From: Rhyacichthys aspro
Taxonomy: Eukaryota > Chordata > Actinopteri > Gobiiformes > Rhyacichthyidae
Direction of reading: 5' to 3'
Assembly (NCBI GenBank): GCA_036850595.1
Contig: CM072161.1
Coordinates: 12,979,905-13,043,904 of the forward strand
DNA length: 64,000 nt
Position numbers and translations under genes: made by a program. The notes below the pieces were generated by a model. That model searched no databases, had not been told where the DNA came from, and was given only the letters and a program-made list of their open reading frames with translations. Positions 14,801 to 27,000 of this stretch are shown here, piece after piece (position 1 is the first letter of the stretch; each line of letters starts with the position of its first letter).

Positions 14801-16822
14801 CTCCGCGAATACCCCTGATGTCCAAACCTATACCACCTAACCGTCCGGACCGAAACTCAGACTCCGATTCTTCTTTTGCAAACGGAGAGACCTCAGTCAC
14901 TGTAAACCGGACGGCATCCTTCCAAAACAGACGTGCACCCAAAGGTACGCTGTGCCACATTTCCTCATTATTATGGTTTGTAAAAGGGTCGCTCACAGTA
15001 GTGTGTTTTTAACATGGTTTGCACAAGTGTAGTTAAATTGCCAATCACTTTTATTACTCATCTGCTTTCCAGTATTTGGACTTTCTTCTAAGGTATAATT
15101 CAAAACCTTTTATTAACTTGTTTTTCTTTTAAGCCACCATTGATGCCTTTTATGAGCAAGAGTAAAAATGACTAAAGGGATAGGGGGTATGCATATAGAT
15201 AAGACATATACATACAAGTGTATATAACCTAATGAAGATGATTCCAAACAGACAGAAACATTTAAATTAATCCTCTTTTATGAGTCATACATCCCAGGTG
15301 GCCAGCTGCTGTTTTTTTGTATTTTTTGGGTTAAACTTGGAGAAATACACAGACATTCATTCACTGAGTGCAATGTAGATGCACCAATCACCTTTAGATG
15401 CATGTGTTTGGACCGTGGGAGGAAACCAGAGTACACAGAGACAGAGAGAACCCACAGGCTTCTCGCCACCGTGACAGAAACCACCACAGTCTTTTATGTA
15501 GAAGGAGACTTGTGAGCTTTAGACAAAAGAGGATTCCACAAGATATTCAATTTGCTTTTTGAAAACTACCATCACAGGTCAAGCTTAAGTGGGTACATGA
15601 GGATGTATATGATTTAAATTGTGAATTCTTTAATCGTTATTGTCTTAATATTGTTGCAGTTTGTATTAAATTACTTCAACTTGTTTTTTTTGGGTTTTTT
15701 TTGTAGAGAGTGAGGCTTTGTGCAGAAGGTCCTCAGAAAAACCTGCCATCTGCAGACCACCGGTGCGTCCTCCGGAGCCCCCATCTCGATTCCCCGCTCC
15801 ACAAAAGAGTCCAATCCCAGGCAGCAGCGAGCCCACAGCCACGTCCTAGTAAGTCCTCTTCAGTCTCACAAAAGGCCCTTTGGCACATTCTTTAGTCAAA
15901 TGCAAATGCACAGGTTTAAGAGGTGAATGGATTTCCACCATCTCCTCATTGTATATCGCTACTGAGACACTGAAATTCAACTTCAACGGATGCAAGACAC
16001 ATTCCAACGCAGCTGTCTGTTTTACTGTAAAGTCCTTAGAAAAGCTCTGTGTAATAAGAGAGGACGTGTCCAGACTGCTGTAAACCTTCACTAGGGCAGT
16101 AGTACAGCATTTATCTCAAAACATGCAATTGTGACCCATTTTCACATGGCCTTGGTCTTTTAGGAGTCTTTTAGGAGGAGTATTGACTGAAGAGCAGCCA
16201 TCTGTGGTTCTAATTATGACACTGTGTACAGGTGATAATGGGTCAATCATCTTGTTAGCTCCAAAAATAGCATCTTTTATCCAAAGTTAATGGGCTTCTT
16301 GTCATTTCGAAGAATAGACAATTGTCCCTGCAGACATTTGGACTGGTCTTAGATTGAAAAGTGAAAGTGTAACTATTAACATTAGCCATGGCATAAAGAA
16401 CATCCATTATCTGCCCAAGTGAGCGGCATGCATCACAGTAGTGCCACAGGGGATACAGTCACTCCAATGCAATGTAGTGGTTGAGTCAGAGCTGGCTTGG
16501 CAATTAAATGCACTAATTTTATCTTTGGCGTATCTTTATGAAGTAATGGACTTGTTTCCCTTTAGTGTGGCGTCTAAAACCAAGTTCTTTGAGAATGCCT
16601 CCAGGCAAGTTGTCAGGTAAATGTTGTACTAACTGTTACACATATAATCCATCAGATCTGAATGTTGGTGATTAAAATAGTGTTCCCTTTTTTTAGCCCA
16701 GCTACCCCTGTTATGTCTCCAACCAAAAAAGAAGTGAGTTATAATACATACAGCTTCTATTTACATCCATGCTTTTGTAATAACACATCTTTTTGTCTAT
16801 ATCTGTGTTTTATCAGAGCTGA
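2818..16822 (+). CDS. ophn1: oligophrenin-1, Rho GTPase-activating protein (24 coding exons)
   Basis: Reconstructed coding exons: 2818-2971, 3964-4059, 4260-4321, 5007-5078, 6105-6206, 6338-6448, 6598-6702, 6782-6911, 7218-7318, 7447-7538, 8649-8727, 10198-10231, 10368-10430, 10920-10994, 11391-11475, 11708-11766, 13496-13601, 13790-13949, 14092-14239, 14708-14944, 15707-15848, 16566-16616, 16697-16733, 16817-16822. All junctions keep frame and give 768 residues; human OPHN1 has 802. The start MGHPPLEFSDCYLDSP is the family N-terminus. The BAR domain covers about 1-234 (membrane curvature, dimerisation). The PH domain is about 269-368, beginning MEGYLYCQEKW. RhoGAP is about 380-562, with the arginine finger in GVYRTVGS (R409) and the conserved SNMAVIFGPTLMRAQE. 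A proline-rich, SH3-binding-type tail follows, then ASKTKFFENAS, matching the conserved end. OPHN1 stimulates GTP hydrolysis on RhoA, Rac and Cdc42 and acts in synaptic endocytosis and dendritic spines (family knowledge). Exon ends were set by eye; the exons in the tail are the least certain. Confidence 0.95.
4773..4803. repeat. short tandem repeat, 10-bp unit x3
   Basis: Three copies of GAGTTAGGAG lie in ophn1 intron 3. No function is apparent. Confidence 0.7.
15290..15490. repeat. dispersed-repeat-like segment in ophn1 intron 20
   Basis: The stretch around GTGGGAGGAAACCAGAGTAC followed by AGAGAGAACCCACAGGC resembles a motif that recurs in many fish dispersed repeats. I recognise the motif by pattern only and cannot assign a family or the element's limits. 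Confidence 0.35.
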
Positions 16823-17555
16823 AGTTAGTGCCCTCTACTTGTACCATGTACCAGCTGAGGGGCGTCTGCGCTCATCTCCTCTTTCCAGATCCTGGATGCA
16901 TGGTTTATGAGGCGTAGAGTGGTTTGTTTAACTTTTTAATGGAAAGGAATGTGTTTAAAGAACAAGCACAGTAGCAAATTTACTTTTTTAAAAGCTCTTA
17001 AGTGTTGCCCAGCTTATTGTTTGATCGTGTTAGGACAAATTATTCAATTTTATTTTCCTTTGTTTCATGTCATTTAATGTAAAAATAAACATTTAAAATA
17101 TTTTTTTAACATTGGGTAATTTGTGGAAACTTACTGCTGGTACTGATTATTACAGATGTCAGTACAGATACTAATGGATTTGAACATTTAAGTTGTCATC
17201 TTCTAGATTCACAGACATGTCTTGGTTAAGAGATTGGGCCAATTTAGGAAATACTACTAAATGAACAGTTTGGAGATGCGTCACATAAATCTCATTAAGT
17301 ACCTCTATGCCTCTTTTTAGACCAAATCCTTTGACACTTTTACCTTAAACATTTGGTATTGCCTTAAAAGTAGGTTCAAACTGGATGCAACATAACTGGT
17401 TGTTGCACTTTTAAGAACACACTCCAGTGTTTAACAGCTCGTGTTACTGTAGTATATTACTGTATGTGAATTGTACTTTTTGTAATGTACCAATTTGAAT
17501 GTTCTGTCTGGTTGGTATTTTTTCAAAACAAATAAATGATTGTTCATATGTGAAT
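16823..17555 (+). other. ophn1 3' untranslated region
   Basis: Downstream of the TGA at 16820-16822 there are AATAAA signals at 17084-17089 and 17531-17536 on the plus strand. Either could end the transcript. The region is AT-rich and has no coding frame of note. Confidence 0.5.
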
Positions 17556-17728
17556 TTAGTTTTCATCTGACTAGCTCTTATTTCCCTGTATTCTGTTTAA
17601 CACTACCATCTGCATGTGCAAATGTATTTGTGAGGATGCATTATGTAAATGTTCCCCTTGTTATGTGTGCAACAGCAGATATTTGTAATCTATCACTTCT
17701 TTAAAAATTGTCATTGTGTGAAGTGTAA

Positions 17729-17769
17729 TGTTTCCGAGACAACAAATTTCATTTGTTGTCTCGGAAACA
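17729..17769. repeat. perfect inverted repeat: 19-bp stem, 3-nt loop
   Basis: The left arm TGTTTCCGAGACAACAAAT (17729-17747) is followed by TTC (17748-17750) and its exact reverse complement (17751-17769). Pairing breaks at the next base on each side. It lies about 190 bp after the last ophn1 polyadenylation signal, between two convergent genes. A three-base loop is too tight for a usual microRNA precursor. It could be a foldback produced by replication template switching, the core of a small palindromic element, or a transcript-end structure. Confidence 0.9.
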
Positions 17770-20700
17770 GTGTGATAATGAATGTTTTCCATTCAGACAG
17801 TATTAATGCTGCAGGCCTCTGGAAACTAAAAATCCTCCAAAGGCTGTTTGCCACATTCTGATGTTCATAGCACTCTTTCCTCTGCTCCCCATGTGTCCAG
17901 TGCCACCTACGAGAGGCTCATATTAAACGGTGGAATTTCCCTTCAGATTTAGTGCCAATTCATATGACCTTGATCTTTGGTAAATGAACATGCAACCGAG
18001 CACAAGACTGAAGAAACTCGCACAAGTACAAAAGAATGTGTGTTCTCAATGACACGACCCTGCTGCTAAGTGGATGTTCAAAACCACTGAAATTATTGTT
18101 CGAATGAATGTTTGCTGTGTTTCTATAAATACTCCAATGATTTAAATGATGCGTAATACAGTGCTGGCTTTACTTCTGACAATGATGGCACCACTCTTAA
18201 CAAAATCCCCTCTTAAATTACACAAACAGCACATATCTAAGTAATTCTCCTACGCTAGCTTATCATATTACCACATAAATCGAGTTTTTATAAAGTAAAT
18301 CAAAATAATTCAATAGTGTCAAATCAAAAAAAATTCATCTTGCATCACCATTTTAAAGTCAGAAGTTTGCTTTTAATTCTGTTTAAAAGATGATACACAG
18401 CTTGAAAAACATACTGAAAAACAAACCAGTCACAAAAGGTATAAATCATACAAGAAATGTATTCAAAAGTTAAGTTTGGACATCGAAATAGACACTGAAA
18501 TAATCATATATACAGTTGTGGCAGCAAAAAGGATATGCAGTTCACTGGGCACATAGCGTTATCCAAAAACTAATCAGGTTACTGTTACAGGGGGCACTGG
18601 GCTTTGGTCTGTGGTGGATAATAAAGATACAACAGCATTTAAAACCTCAATAAATCATTTACAGCCAGTTAATTTAAAAAACAAAAAAAGTGAAAAGAAC
18701 TTATAGTACCACTTATAGTGCAATTTGTAAATGTAAAAAGGCAGTTTTACCACATACTATACCATTTTAATAGTTCTTTTAACACTTTGTTCTGTCATTT
18801 TAGCTTCTGTTTGTAAAAAAGACAGTGACAACATTTTAATTTGTGAACCAATGTGCCCTTAATGCTCCTTTAAACCATAAACCGAAGAGGCACAGGTAAA
18901 CAATTGACCAGAACTGTCGACATCACTCACTGAAACACCTGCCTTACAAATCATGTCCACACATTAAAGCCAACCGTTGGATAGGATAGTCCTGTAAAAA
19001 GAGGAATAAATGGATCCTCATGCAAAGCAGTAACTACACACACGGTTAAACAAGCACAATGCATGCTTCTACAAGTTGTTTTTTTGTTTGAAAGTGGTAC
19101 ATTTAAAGAGAAAGAAAACATCACCGGATGATGCTGAATAAGCTGCACGGAGGGAAAAAAAGACAGTATTATATCAGCATCATGATTTGTATGTACACGT
19201 CTCATGTTCCCTTTAGAAATTTACATCCTGATAAAACTTTTAATTGAACCAGATATATTTCTTTCCTTTCTTCTCTTCTCTGTGGTGGCTATCTGCGAGG
19301 CATGGCATTGCACAGATTTTCGCAGTTTTGGCAGCGTCACTCAAGGACTTTTTTTTTTTTTTTTAACAACTGAAGCCCGTCCAGTTTTGGAGTTGGCAGG
19401 GTGTTGTCCCGTTGGCACAGAGCTGCTGCCCTAATCTACGTTCTCTGGCAGGCTTCAACCAACATCTCTCTTCAGTGTTTTTTTTTTTTTTACATTTTTT
19501 TAATTTTCCTCAAATCCTTCCGAGACTCATGACTCTGTTGACACCGTTTTGACTAATGGCGCTGTGGCTTTTATGTGCCTGAGATCAGTTCATCTTTTGT
19601 CAAACAGGTTGCCTGAAGCTTAAACTTGTCAAGTGATTTTGAGTTTATGTAGTTTTAAATTCAATGAGACTGTGGAAGGCTAAATGTGTAAAAAATAACC
19701 CAAAGAAGGGATTTTCATTCTTGAAGGCACCACACCAAATATTTAAGCATGTGTAAAAATGTCCCTGGTCTTAGTCGTGCTAGGACTTTTGAGCGTTTAT
19801 ACAAAAAAATTCGAGAAATATTTACAGTAATATCGTACATATACAAAGTGTCCTAAATTGAGTTGCCTTTGTGTTTTGTAAAGTTTAAAACTAACTCATT
19901 AAAGTACCCAATCTTCACTAAACTAATATATTTTCTACAGTAATTCTTCACATTTGCCAGTGCGAGTGTGAGAGAAGGTTTTACTCCCATCACTTCGAGA
20001 AGCCTGTGTGTTTTCTGAGTTGCCTGAGCTCAGTCACAGAGAACTATAAAGGCAGCACGTGTCAAAGCTGAAGCACTTGATCTCGAAGCCGTCTTTTTAT
20101 CCTGGCTACAAGTCAAAACGTAACCGAAACAATCCACAATTAGAAGTCAAATGTGAGACGAACAGTAAAACACAAGTGAGACCCTTTATGCGTATTGATA
20201 CAAGGTGAGGTTTTAGTTGTATGGCTGCTACAAGGCTCCACCCACTTTTCACATCACGCGTTAATTCACTCAGGGGCAAACGTAACCCATAACAGTTTGT
20301 TCTTAGTTCAAAAAGATCATTTCTGTTCTAATTGCCGCCTTCAGTGCAGTAAAAGTGAATAAAAAGCTATTATGTGATGATGATTTAGGGGTACATTCAG
20401 ATGAGTGGAAGAGTAAAAATCCCAATGAGGAGCTTATATACTCGGATTGTCACATTAAAGACACTGAATATGCACTACACAGCACTAAACACCACCACTG
20501 CCACTCTGGTTCACCATATTTACACTTTGGGATCGGCAAGATAAGAGAGATTTGTTATGACACTGCCTGTTGTGGAGCAGCACCAACAACAAGGCTGATG
20601 TGTCAACAGCAACACAATGAAACACAACACCTCTGTTTTATGAGACACGTAAATGCCTCGCCCGTGTTACTCAGCGTCATGTTTTATGACTCGCCCAAAC

Positions 20701-21098
20701 AATGCACCTGAAGGCAGCAATTACTGGAACTATATTTGGGATACATTTCTGAATTTATTTTTGAAACATCAATGAGTGATTTGACAAATGTGTTGTAAAT
20801 GACAGCCATGCTTTAACCTCTGCTCCCGGTTTGCTGTTGAATTGCGTACACTGTGTAAAGTAGTTTCTCTTCTGCAGCTGAAAGTCTCTTCCCTTGGAGC
20901 AGGTGATGCCTCGCAGCACTTCAGATAAAAGCTTAAACAAACCGTCTCAATTATGGCTAAATGGAAAAGAATGGCCTAATAATTACAACACAACACTAAG
21001 AGCTATTAGATTGAAGATGTAGCAAACAGTACAAAGCCATCATTAAAGTTTATGAAGGCAGTGAAGATGAGTCACTTCAGATGATAAAAACGATCCCT
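17770..21098. other. convergent intergenic region / probable ar 3' untranslated region
   Basis: No coding exon was recognised. Part of this stretch, adjoining 21098, is expected to be the minus-strand ar 3' UTR, but its end cannot be fixed from sequence. There are homopolymer runs near 19349 and 19480. The plus-strand frame at 20355-20711 lacks supporting splice signals or motifs and was not called. Confidence 0.45.
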
Positions 21099-24000
21099 CT
21101 ACTCGTGAAATAAGATCGGTTTAGCCAAACCTGCCAAGATCTTTGGTACATGCACTGAGATGATTTCTCCAATCATCTCTGGGAAGCTGACCTTTGTCGG
21201 CAGCGACTGTGCTTGGACAAAAAGGTCAAACGTAAACTGGTGGAGCTTCTTCACGGTCTGAAACACAAAGATGACAAACACAGGCCACTATGACTCTAGG
21301 AATCTAGGAAATGTTTATAATTGTAAAGCGTCACTGGCACTGTTATGACAGACAGACTGTCTCTGAGGAAAAAGAACTGTTACCTAACACTATCTCTTGT
21401 ATGTTGTTTGAAAAGATAAGCCACACACTCAGTATGAGGAGCACAGACTAAGAAAAAGTATCTCAATAAATAAAGTTTTGCAGTTATTTTAAAATACAAT
21501 CAATAGTTAAATACTGCTGCTATGTTGCAGTTGATTATCAATAACCTGTTTTTATATAATTCATATAGTAGTATATAATGTGTTAGATGCCTTCACACTT
21601 TAAATTACAGGTTAGAAACACATTTTTTTTGCACAAAGTACAAAAGCAGTTGTTTGCCCTGAAAACTGAGTCATTAGAAAAAAAACAAAGCTTTCCCCAA
21701 ACAAACTTTAAATAAGTCATGAACCCTTAAGTCCGTCAATAAAAATGGAAATCTGGTTATTTAAATGTCCACAACGTATGTACTTTTACTGGAAAGCTTC
21801 TCTAGAAACTAAAGGACAGAGTTGTTTTACTTTCACTTTTGAGGAGCTGCCTAACATGTATTTTAGGGCTTACTAAAAAACAAACAAACAATGAAACTAA
21901 AAGTTTTACCATCTGCAAGGAGTCCAGGAGTCGGGTGAGCTGGTAGAATCTCTGAGAACAATTGTTCGTCATTCGATAGTTAATGACACGGTCAAGTTCG
22001 TTGATGTAGGTCAGACGCAATTCATCAAAGTATTTTTGACTCTTCAGACCCTCGACTGGAACTGTTAACACAGAGGACAGTTTGACCGTTATACTGACAC
22101 ATTTCTGAAGTGTTTTCTTTGTCTTTTGACGTGCTGTCCACAGAGAACAAGTTATCTGAACTCACTGATGCTGAAGAGGAGTAGGGCCTTCATACACAGG
22201 AACTCCTCCTGTGTGATCTGCAGCAGCACAAACTCCTGTGAGAGGTGCCTCATCCTAATGCAGTGCTCGTACATGGTGGAGATGTGCATCCGGTGTCTGC
22301 GGCAGAGACAGGAGACATGGAAAGGTCACCGTAAGATTTGAAAGGTCGAGAACGTTTAAATCACACATCGGACACTTATTTAGTCATAAATGCTGCTGTT
22401 GAGGAGAATGTCAGAGATCAGATCCATATCATTACAGTGTAGCGTGGACACTGGATCATTGCAATAACAAGACACATTTCTGCTCCTGATCTTTGGCATA
22501 TGGAGTAAACACCACTGTATTGCATCACACAAGATGAGCCACATTTCCCTCTTGTTTGGTTACGCCTGAACAATCTCCAGGTATTTCACTTGGCAATAAG
22601 CAGAAGAACAGCCACCAAATCCAATCTGCCTCTTCCAATATTAAATCATTCTGCCTTCATTATTAATCAGGAAAAAAGACTGGGATGTATTTAGCCTTTC
22701 AAGAAGAAGAAATGGAAAAGGCGACATCAAATTTCATATTGCAGACTACACAAAAACGGGAGAGAAAGACGGGGCCGAGTAGACTGAAACTGACTGTGAC
22801 AAGAATAGACAGTGATTTTTAGGAAGTAAAAGATAAAGAAAATTGATATTTCCTCTCTGGAACTATGACGGCAGCATCTGTGGATATTCGTTTAACCAGC
22901 ATCATAAAGTTTTATTCTCCTGCTTATTGCAGCTTTAAATCTTCCGTACAAATGGAAACCATATGTTCAGACTTGAGATTGAGAGACCTCTAATATGTTT
23001 TTGTTTCTTCCAAATCCACAAGGCTTCTGCAAAACTACAACCAAATGCCTCTCTTGTTGTTTTTTTTAGGGAAACAAATCACCACACCTTGTTGACATAT
23101 CTTGACATTTTCATCATTGTGTTTTGTGTTTCGGGTGTTTCATTCAAAAGGCTGTGGGGCTTTGGCAGAACTATGAGCTCTAGGGGTGGCTCCTATATTT
23201 AGAATAGTTTTTTTCTAAATAAAGGATGCATTGTCCCCACAGAGTCTAGCTGTTACCTCCCTCCTTTTAGAAAACCCAAACAGTCACACTGCCCTTGAGC
23301 CATGTCCAATTTAGGTCCAGTCTAAAAACATGAATAGTGAATTTGGACGTTTTAGAGCAAACTGTTTCTGAAGGTCTCCAATGAAATTTAGCAGCGTAGC
23401 ACGTGATTGAATGGTGATGTATTTCCTCAGCATGCTGGTGAGCCTGATACGATCCACCCGATAGGATCTTTAGGGACAGGAAGTACAGACTGATCTAAAA
23501 TTAGCCCAAGGCAATTCCTTTGGCTAAATAAGTGTTTTACATGAGGCTGACTAAAACAATGCGATTTTTGAATGACAGACACCTTGCTTAACTGCATGAT
23601 TGTGGCACTGGAGGCCAATTTTGTTTAAGCCACAGTTGCTCTAAGGTAATCCTGCTGCAGTACTGTAACATTTAGAAAGTAATCCGATGTATATTCTAAT
23701 TTCATTAAGTTCATACCCAAACGGAGAGAGCAGTGGAAACTGGAGTTTGAGTTTTGTGAGTTTTACGTGCAGCTCTTTGAGCCCAGAAGACTTGTGTCTG
23801 GATCATAATGGATTCTCTCAGGCTTCTGATGGATTTTCTGCCTTTTAATGAAATATCAGCTCTGGCTGCACAATTGGATCCATTACAACCAAATGTGCTA
23901 TGCAGCATGAATAGATGAAGCTGTAGTCAGGGTGCCCACACTGCTTATAATCATTTTAAAAGAGTGGCACAAAAACAATATTAACAAACTTCCAAAAACT

Positions 24001-27000
24001 GAAAATTAGTTTAAATTAATGTTCTCACCGAGTTATACATTGAGACATTTAGTAAGCAGAAGTAGATTAAGAATTAGTTATCTTCATTTAAACCTGTATG
24101 GTTTCAAATTAAAATTGCAAAAGGAAAATGCTGGTGTCATACTGTTAGAATCTAGACAAATCCATGGTTCGGGTATCAATGCAACTGCAAAACTAGATAA
24201 AGCTGAATCTATTCAGTTGCTATAAGCATTAATATTAATAATCCCACCAGTGCTGTTGTCTGTCATGAGTAATACGAGACCTGAATCATTTTCTCTCACC
24301 AGGGCTATGGGACTGTGAAGGCTCCAAACCATTGTTCCTCATTTTAATCTCCCAGTAACAAAAGAACAAAAGGGAGGAAACTGGATGAACAGGCAGCTGA
24401 AGAGGCTACAACCATTGGTACTTTATGTTTATGAGATGTCAGACATTTCTTTGAGCGCAAGAGAGAGAAGGAGGCTGAAAGACGGACAAAAACTAATGTC
24501 TGCCGGGGTAGATTTTGTGAATAGCAGTGTAGAATATTGGCCACTTGTCCGACTCATAAATGAATACGTTTTAGCGATTACATACTCATTGAAGACTAGA
24601 TCAGGAGCGAAGTACAGCATCCGGCCATTCGCGTTTTTGTAGGACCTCCAACCCAAAGCGAACACCATGACCCCCATCCAGGACTGCTGAATGACCGTCA
24701 TCTGGTCGTCCACGTGCAGGTTTCTGAAACCTGAACAAGAACAAATCACTGTAGAGATGCAAACAACAACTGACGGTAAACACATGATCAACGTTAATAT
24801 AAATTGTTGCTTGATTGTCTATAGCTATCATTTTAACCCTACTAAGATACTGCTCCACTTCTATTAATTAAAAAGGTTAGAGTTAGCTTAGTAACAATAC
24901 AGACTCTAATACAAACTTTAAAGAAGCTCAAGTCTTTTGCTCCTGGAGTTAATTACAGCAGCAGTTTTTTTTTCTAAAACTTTCACAAACCTCTCAAATT
25001 TTCCGCTTTCACATTTTAATTCTTCATGTATGTAATGTATTCTGTCACATTTTGTGTCTGAGCAAAGTGACGCTTTTCAAAATTTTACATGAAATTTTTT
25101 TAGGTCAGACAAAAGAAATGTCAGTGGAATGAGAATAAATGGCTCCAGACTGAAACAAAGAGAAACACCATGACGTGTCAAAAGTTAGTGCAACTTCAGA
25201 CACAGTGTGAGCCCCACCTGGCAGTCCTTTGGCCCATTTAACCACTTTGACCAGCTGTCTCTCCCCGAGCTCGTTGAGGCTGGTCAGCAGGGTGGCGGCA
25301 GAGTCTGGCTGGCCGCAGTCGTGTCCCGCGTTGACAACCTCCGGCTCGATGGACTCCAGGATGTTGACAAAGACCATCTGGGAGTGAAAGCTGAGGCCAG
25401 ATTTGGGAGAGACGTTCTGCACGACTTCTGCAGAGTCCTGGGCCGGAGTCTCTTCTTCGGTGCTCTTCTGCTGCCCAATCTTCTTCAGTTTACGAGCTAC
25501 GGAAAGTATCACCACTTACTCAACCATTATGTTTTATGACAACACTGAACAGAGTCATGTAACTGGTTAAAGGATTGCAATGAGTCTTGAAATAACAATA
25601 ATCAGTCCATTAACTTAACAAGAGCCTTTTCAAATGCGTATTGTTTAACTCAAATGCAACTGTAAGTCATTCAAAGCCTTTTATTCTTAGGATTCCTGTC
25701 ATAACAACATATTTTTTCTTTTCTGTTTTCCATCAACGGGTATTAAAGAAGAAAGAAAAATGGCATGCTTCACTTTTTGTCCTCGCAGTTGACTCCACAA
25801 CCGCAGCTTTGCCTTGCACTTGACTGCTGTCACTGATTCAATAAAACAACCATGCCTCAAAGCTACTGCAGTTAACACATTATGTATTCTTTATAGTCAA
25901 TATTAAAACCTAGCCATGTAAATATAAATTCAAAGAAGAGGCAGGTTGATACAGTATTTAAAAATACATAGTCCGCCATTTTTTTTCTTTTGTAATTTCT
26001 CTGGCTAACACAACAATAGCCAGCCTTATCCGCTGACTTTCCATTGAAAGAAAAATCTCTAAGGGTCCATGATCAGGTAACACTTTTTTTTTAACCAGAT
26101 TATATCAATGAACTAACACAAATTAATAAAATACAGCAGATACTGAGGGACAATAAGACAAACAGGGAACCTCCCAGTTGTAAGAAATAACAAAGCAGCT
26201 GAAAACCTGAAAACCCCGAGGGCTCTGCTCCACATGACAACCTGCACTTACAAACTCCACTGCAGCCAGCCTCGGCTTCACACAAGTGGGCTGACATGGA
26301 CAGTGAGCAGCAATGCAACCGAAATGAGAGTAATTACTGTATGCTTCACTCATGAGCTACACAATAAAGTGTGTAGAGTGCTTCCACCGTCACGTTTTAG
26401 GCCACAAAGTCGTGACTTGTCAAGGTTTCTCTGGACGAGTTAATAGACGCTGCTGACGTTCTCACTTAAGCTCAGCCTGTAATTTTACTGTGACAGTCAT
26501 GATGGAGAGAAGTGACAAACTGGTATGTGCCAGAGAGCATTTACGATGTTCACTTTAAAGTATTCTAATACAATACATGTGGCTACAGCCATCATTCAGC
26601 CTCATTTAATTTATGCTGAAGCTTAAACCCAAACATCTACTTATAAAATAGCATTTCTTTAATCTATTTTGACACAATAATAAACATGATAGGAGGCTGC
26701 TTACACGCATATAACAGGTGCATCTGGTTTGAGGAGATCATCTCATTAAAACTACTGCTCAACTTTCTAATCCAGTTTTCTCAATATTGACCTGCCAGTA
26801 ATAGACCTGTCTTTGGTCCCTCCAAAGCAGTAAGGTGGAAACCAAATGGCAGATTATATAAGAAGTATCAGTTGGAAGTCTAACATTATGATTTGTGATC
26901 CAAAAGCAAACATTTCAGATACAAATTGTTAATTAAAAATTGCTCCCCTGGGATTCTCATCTTTGACTGAGGCAGGCTTCTGATCTTTGGGTAAATACGT

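Noticed and set aside
17729..17769. MicroRNA precursor
   Set aside because: The perfect stem is only 19 bp with a 3-nt loop and no extended imperfect stem, unlike vertebrate pre-miRNAs.
20355..20711. 118-codon plus-strand ORF in the convergent region
   Set aside because: It lies in the probable ar 3' UTR, with no motif, no splice context and a composition typical of non-coding DNA.
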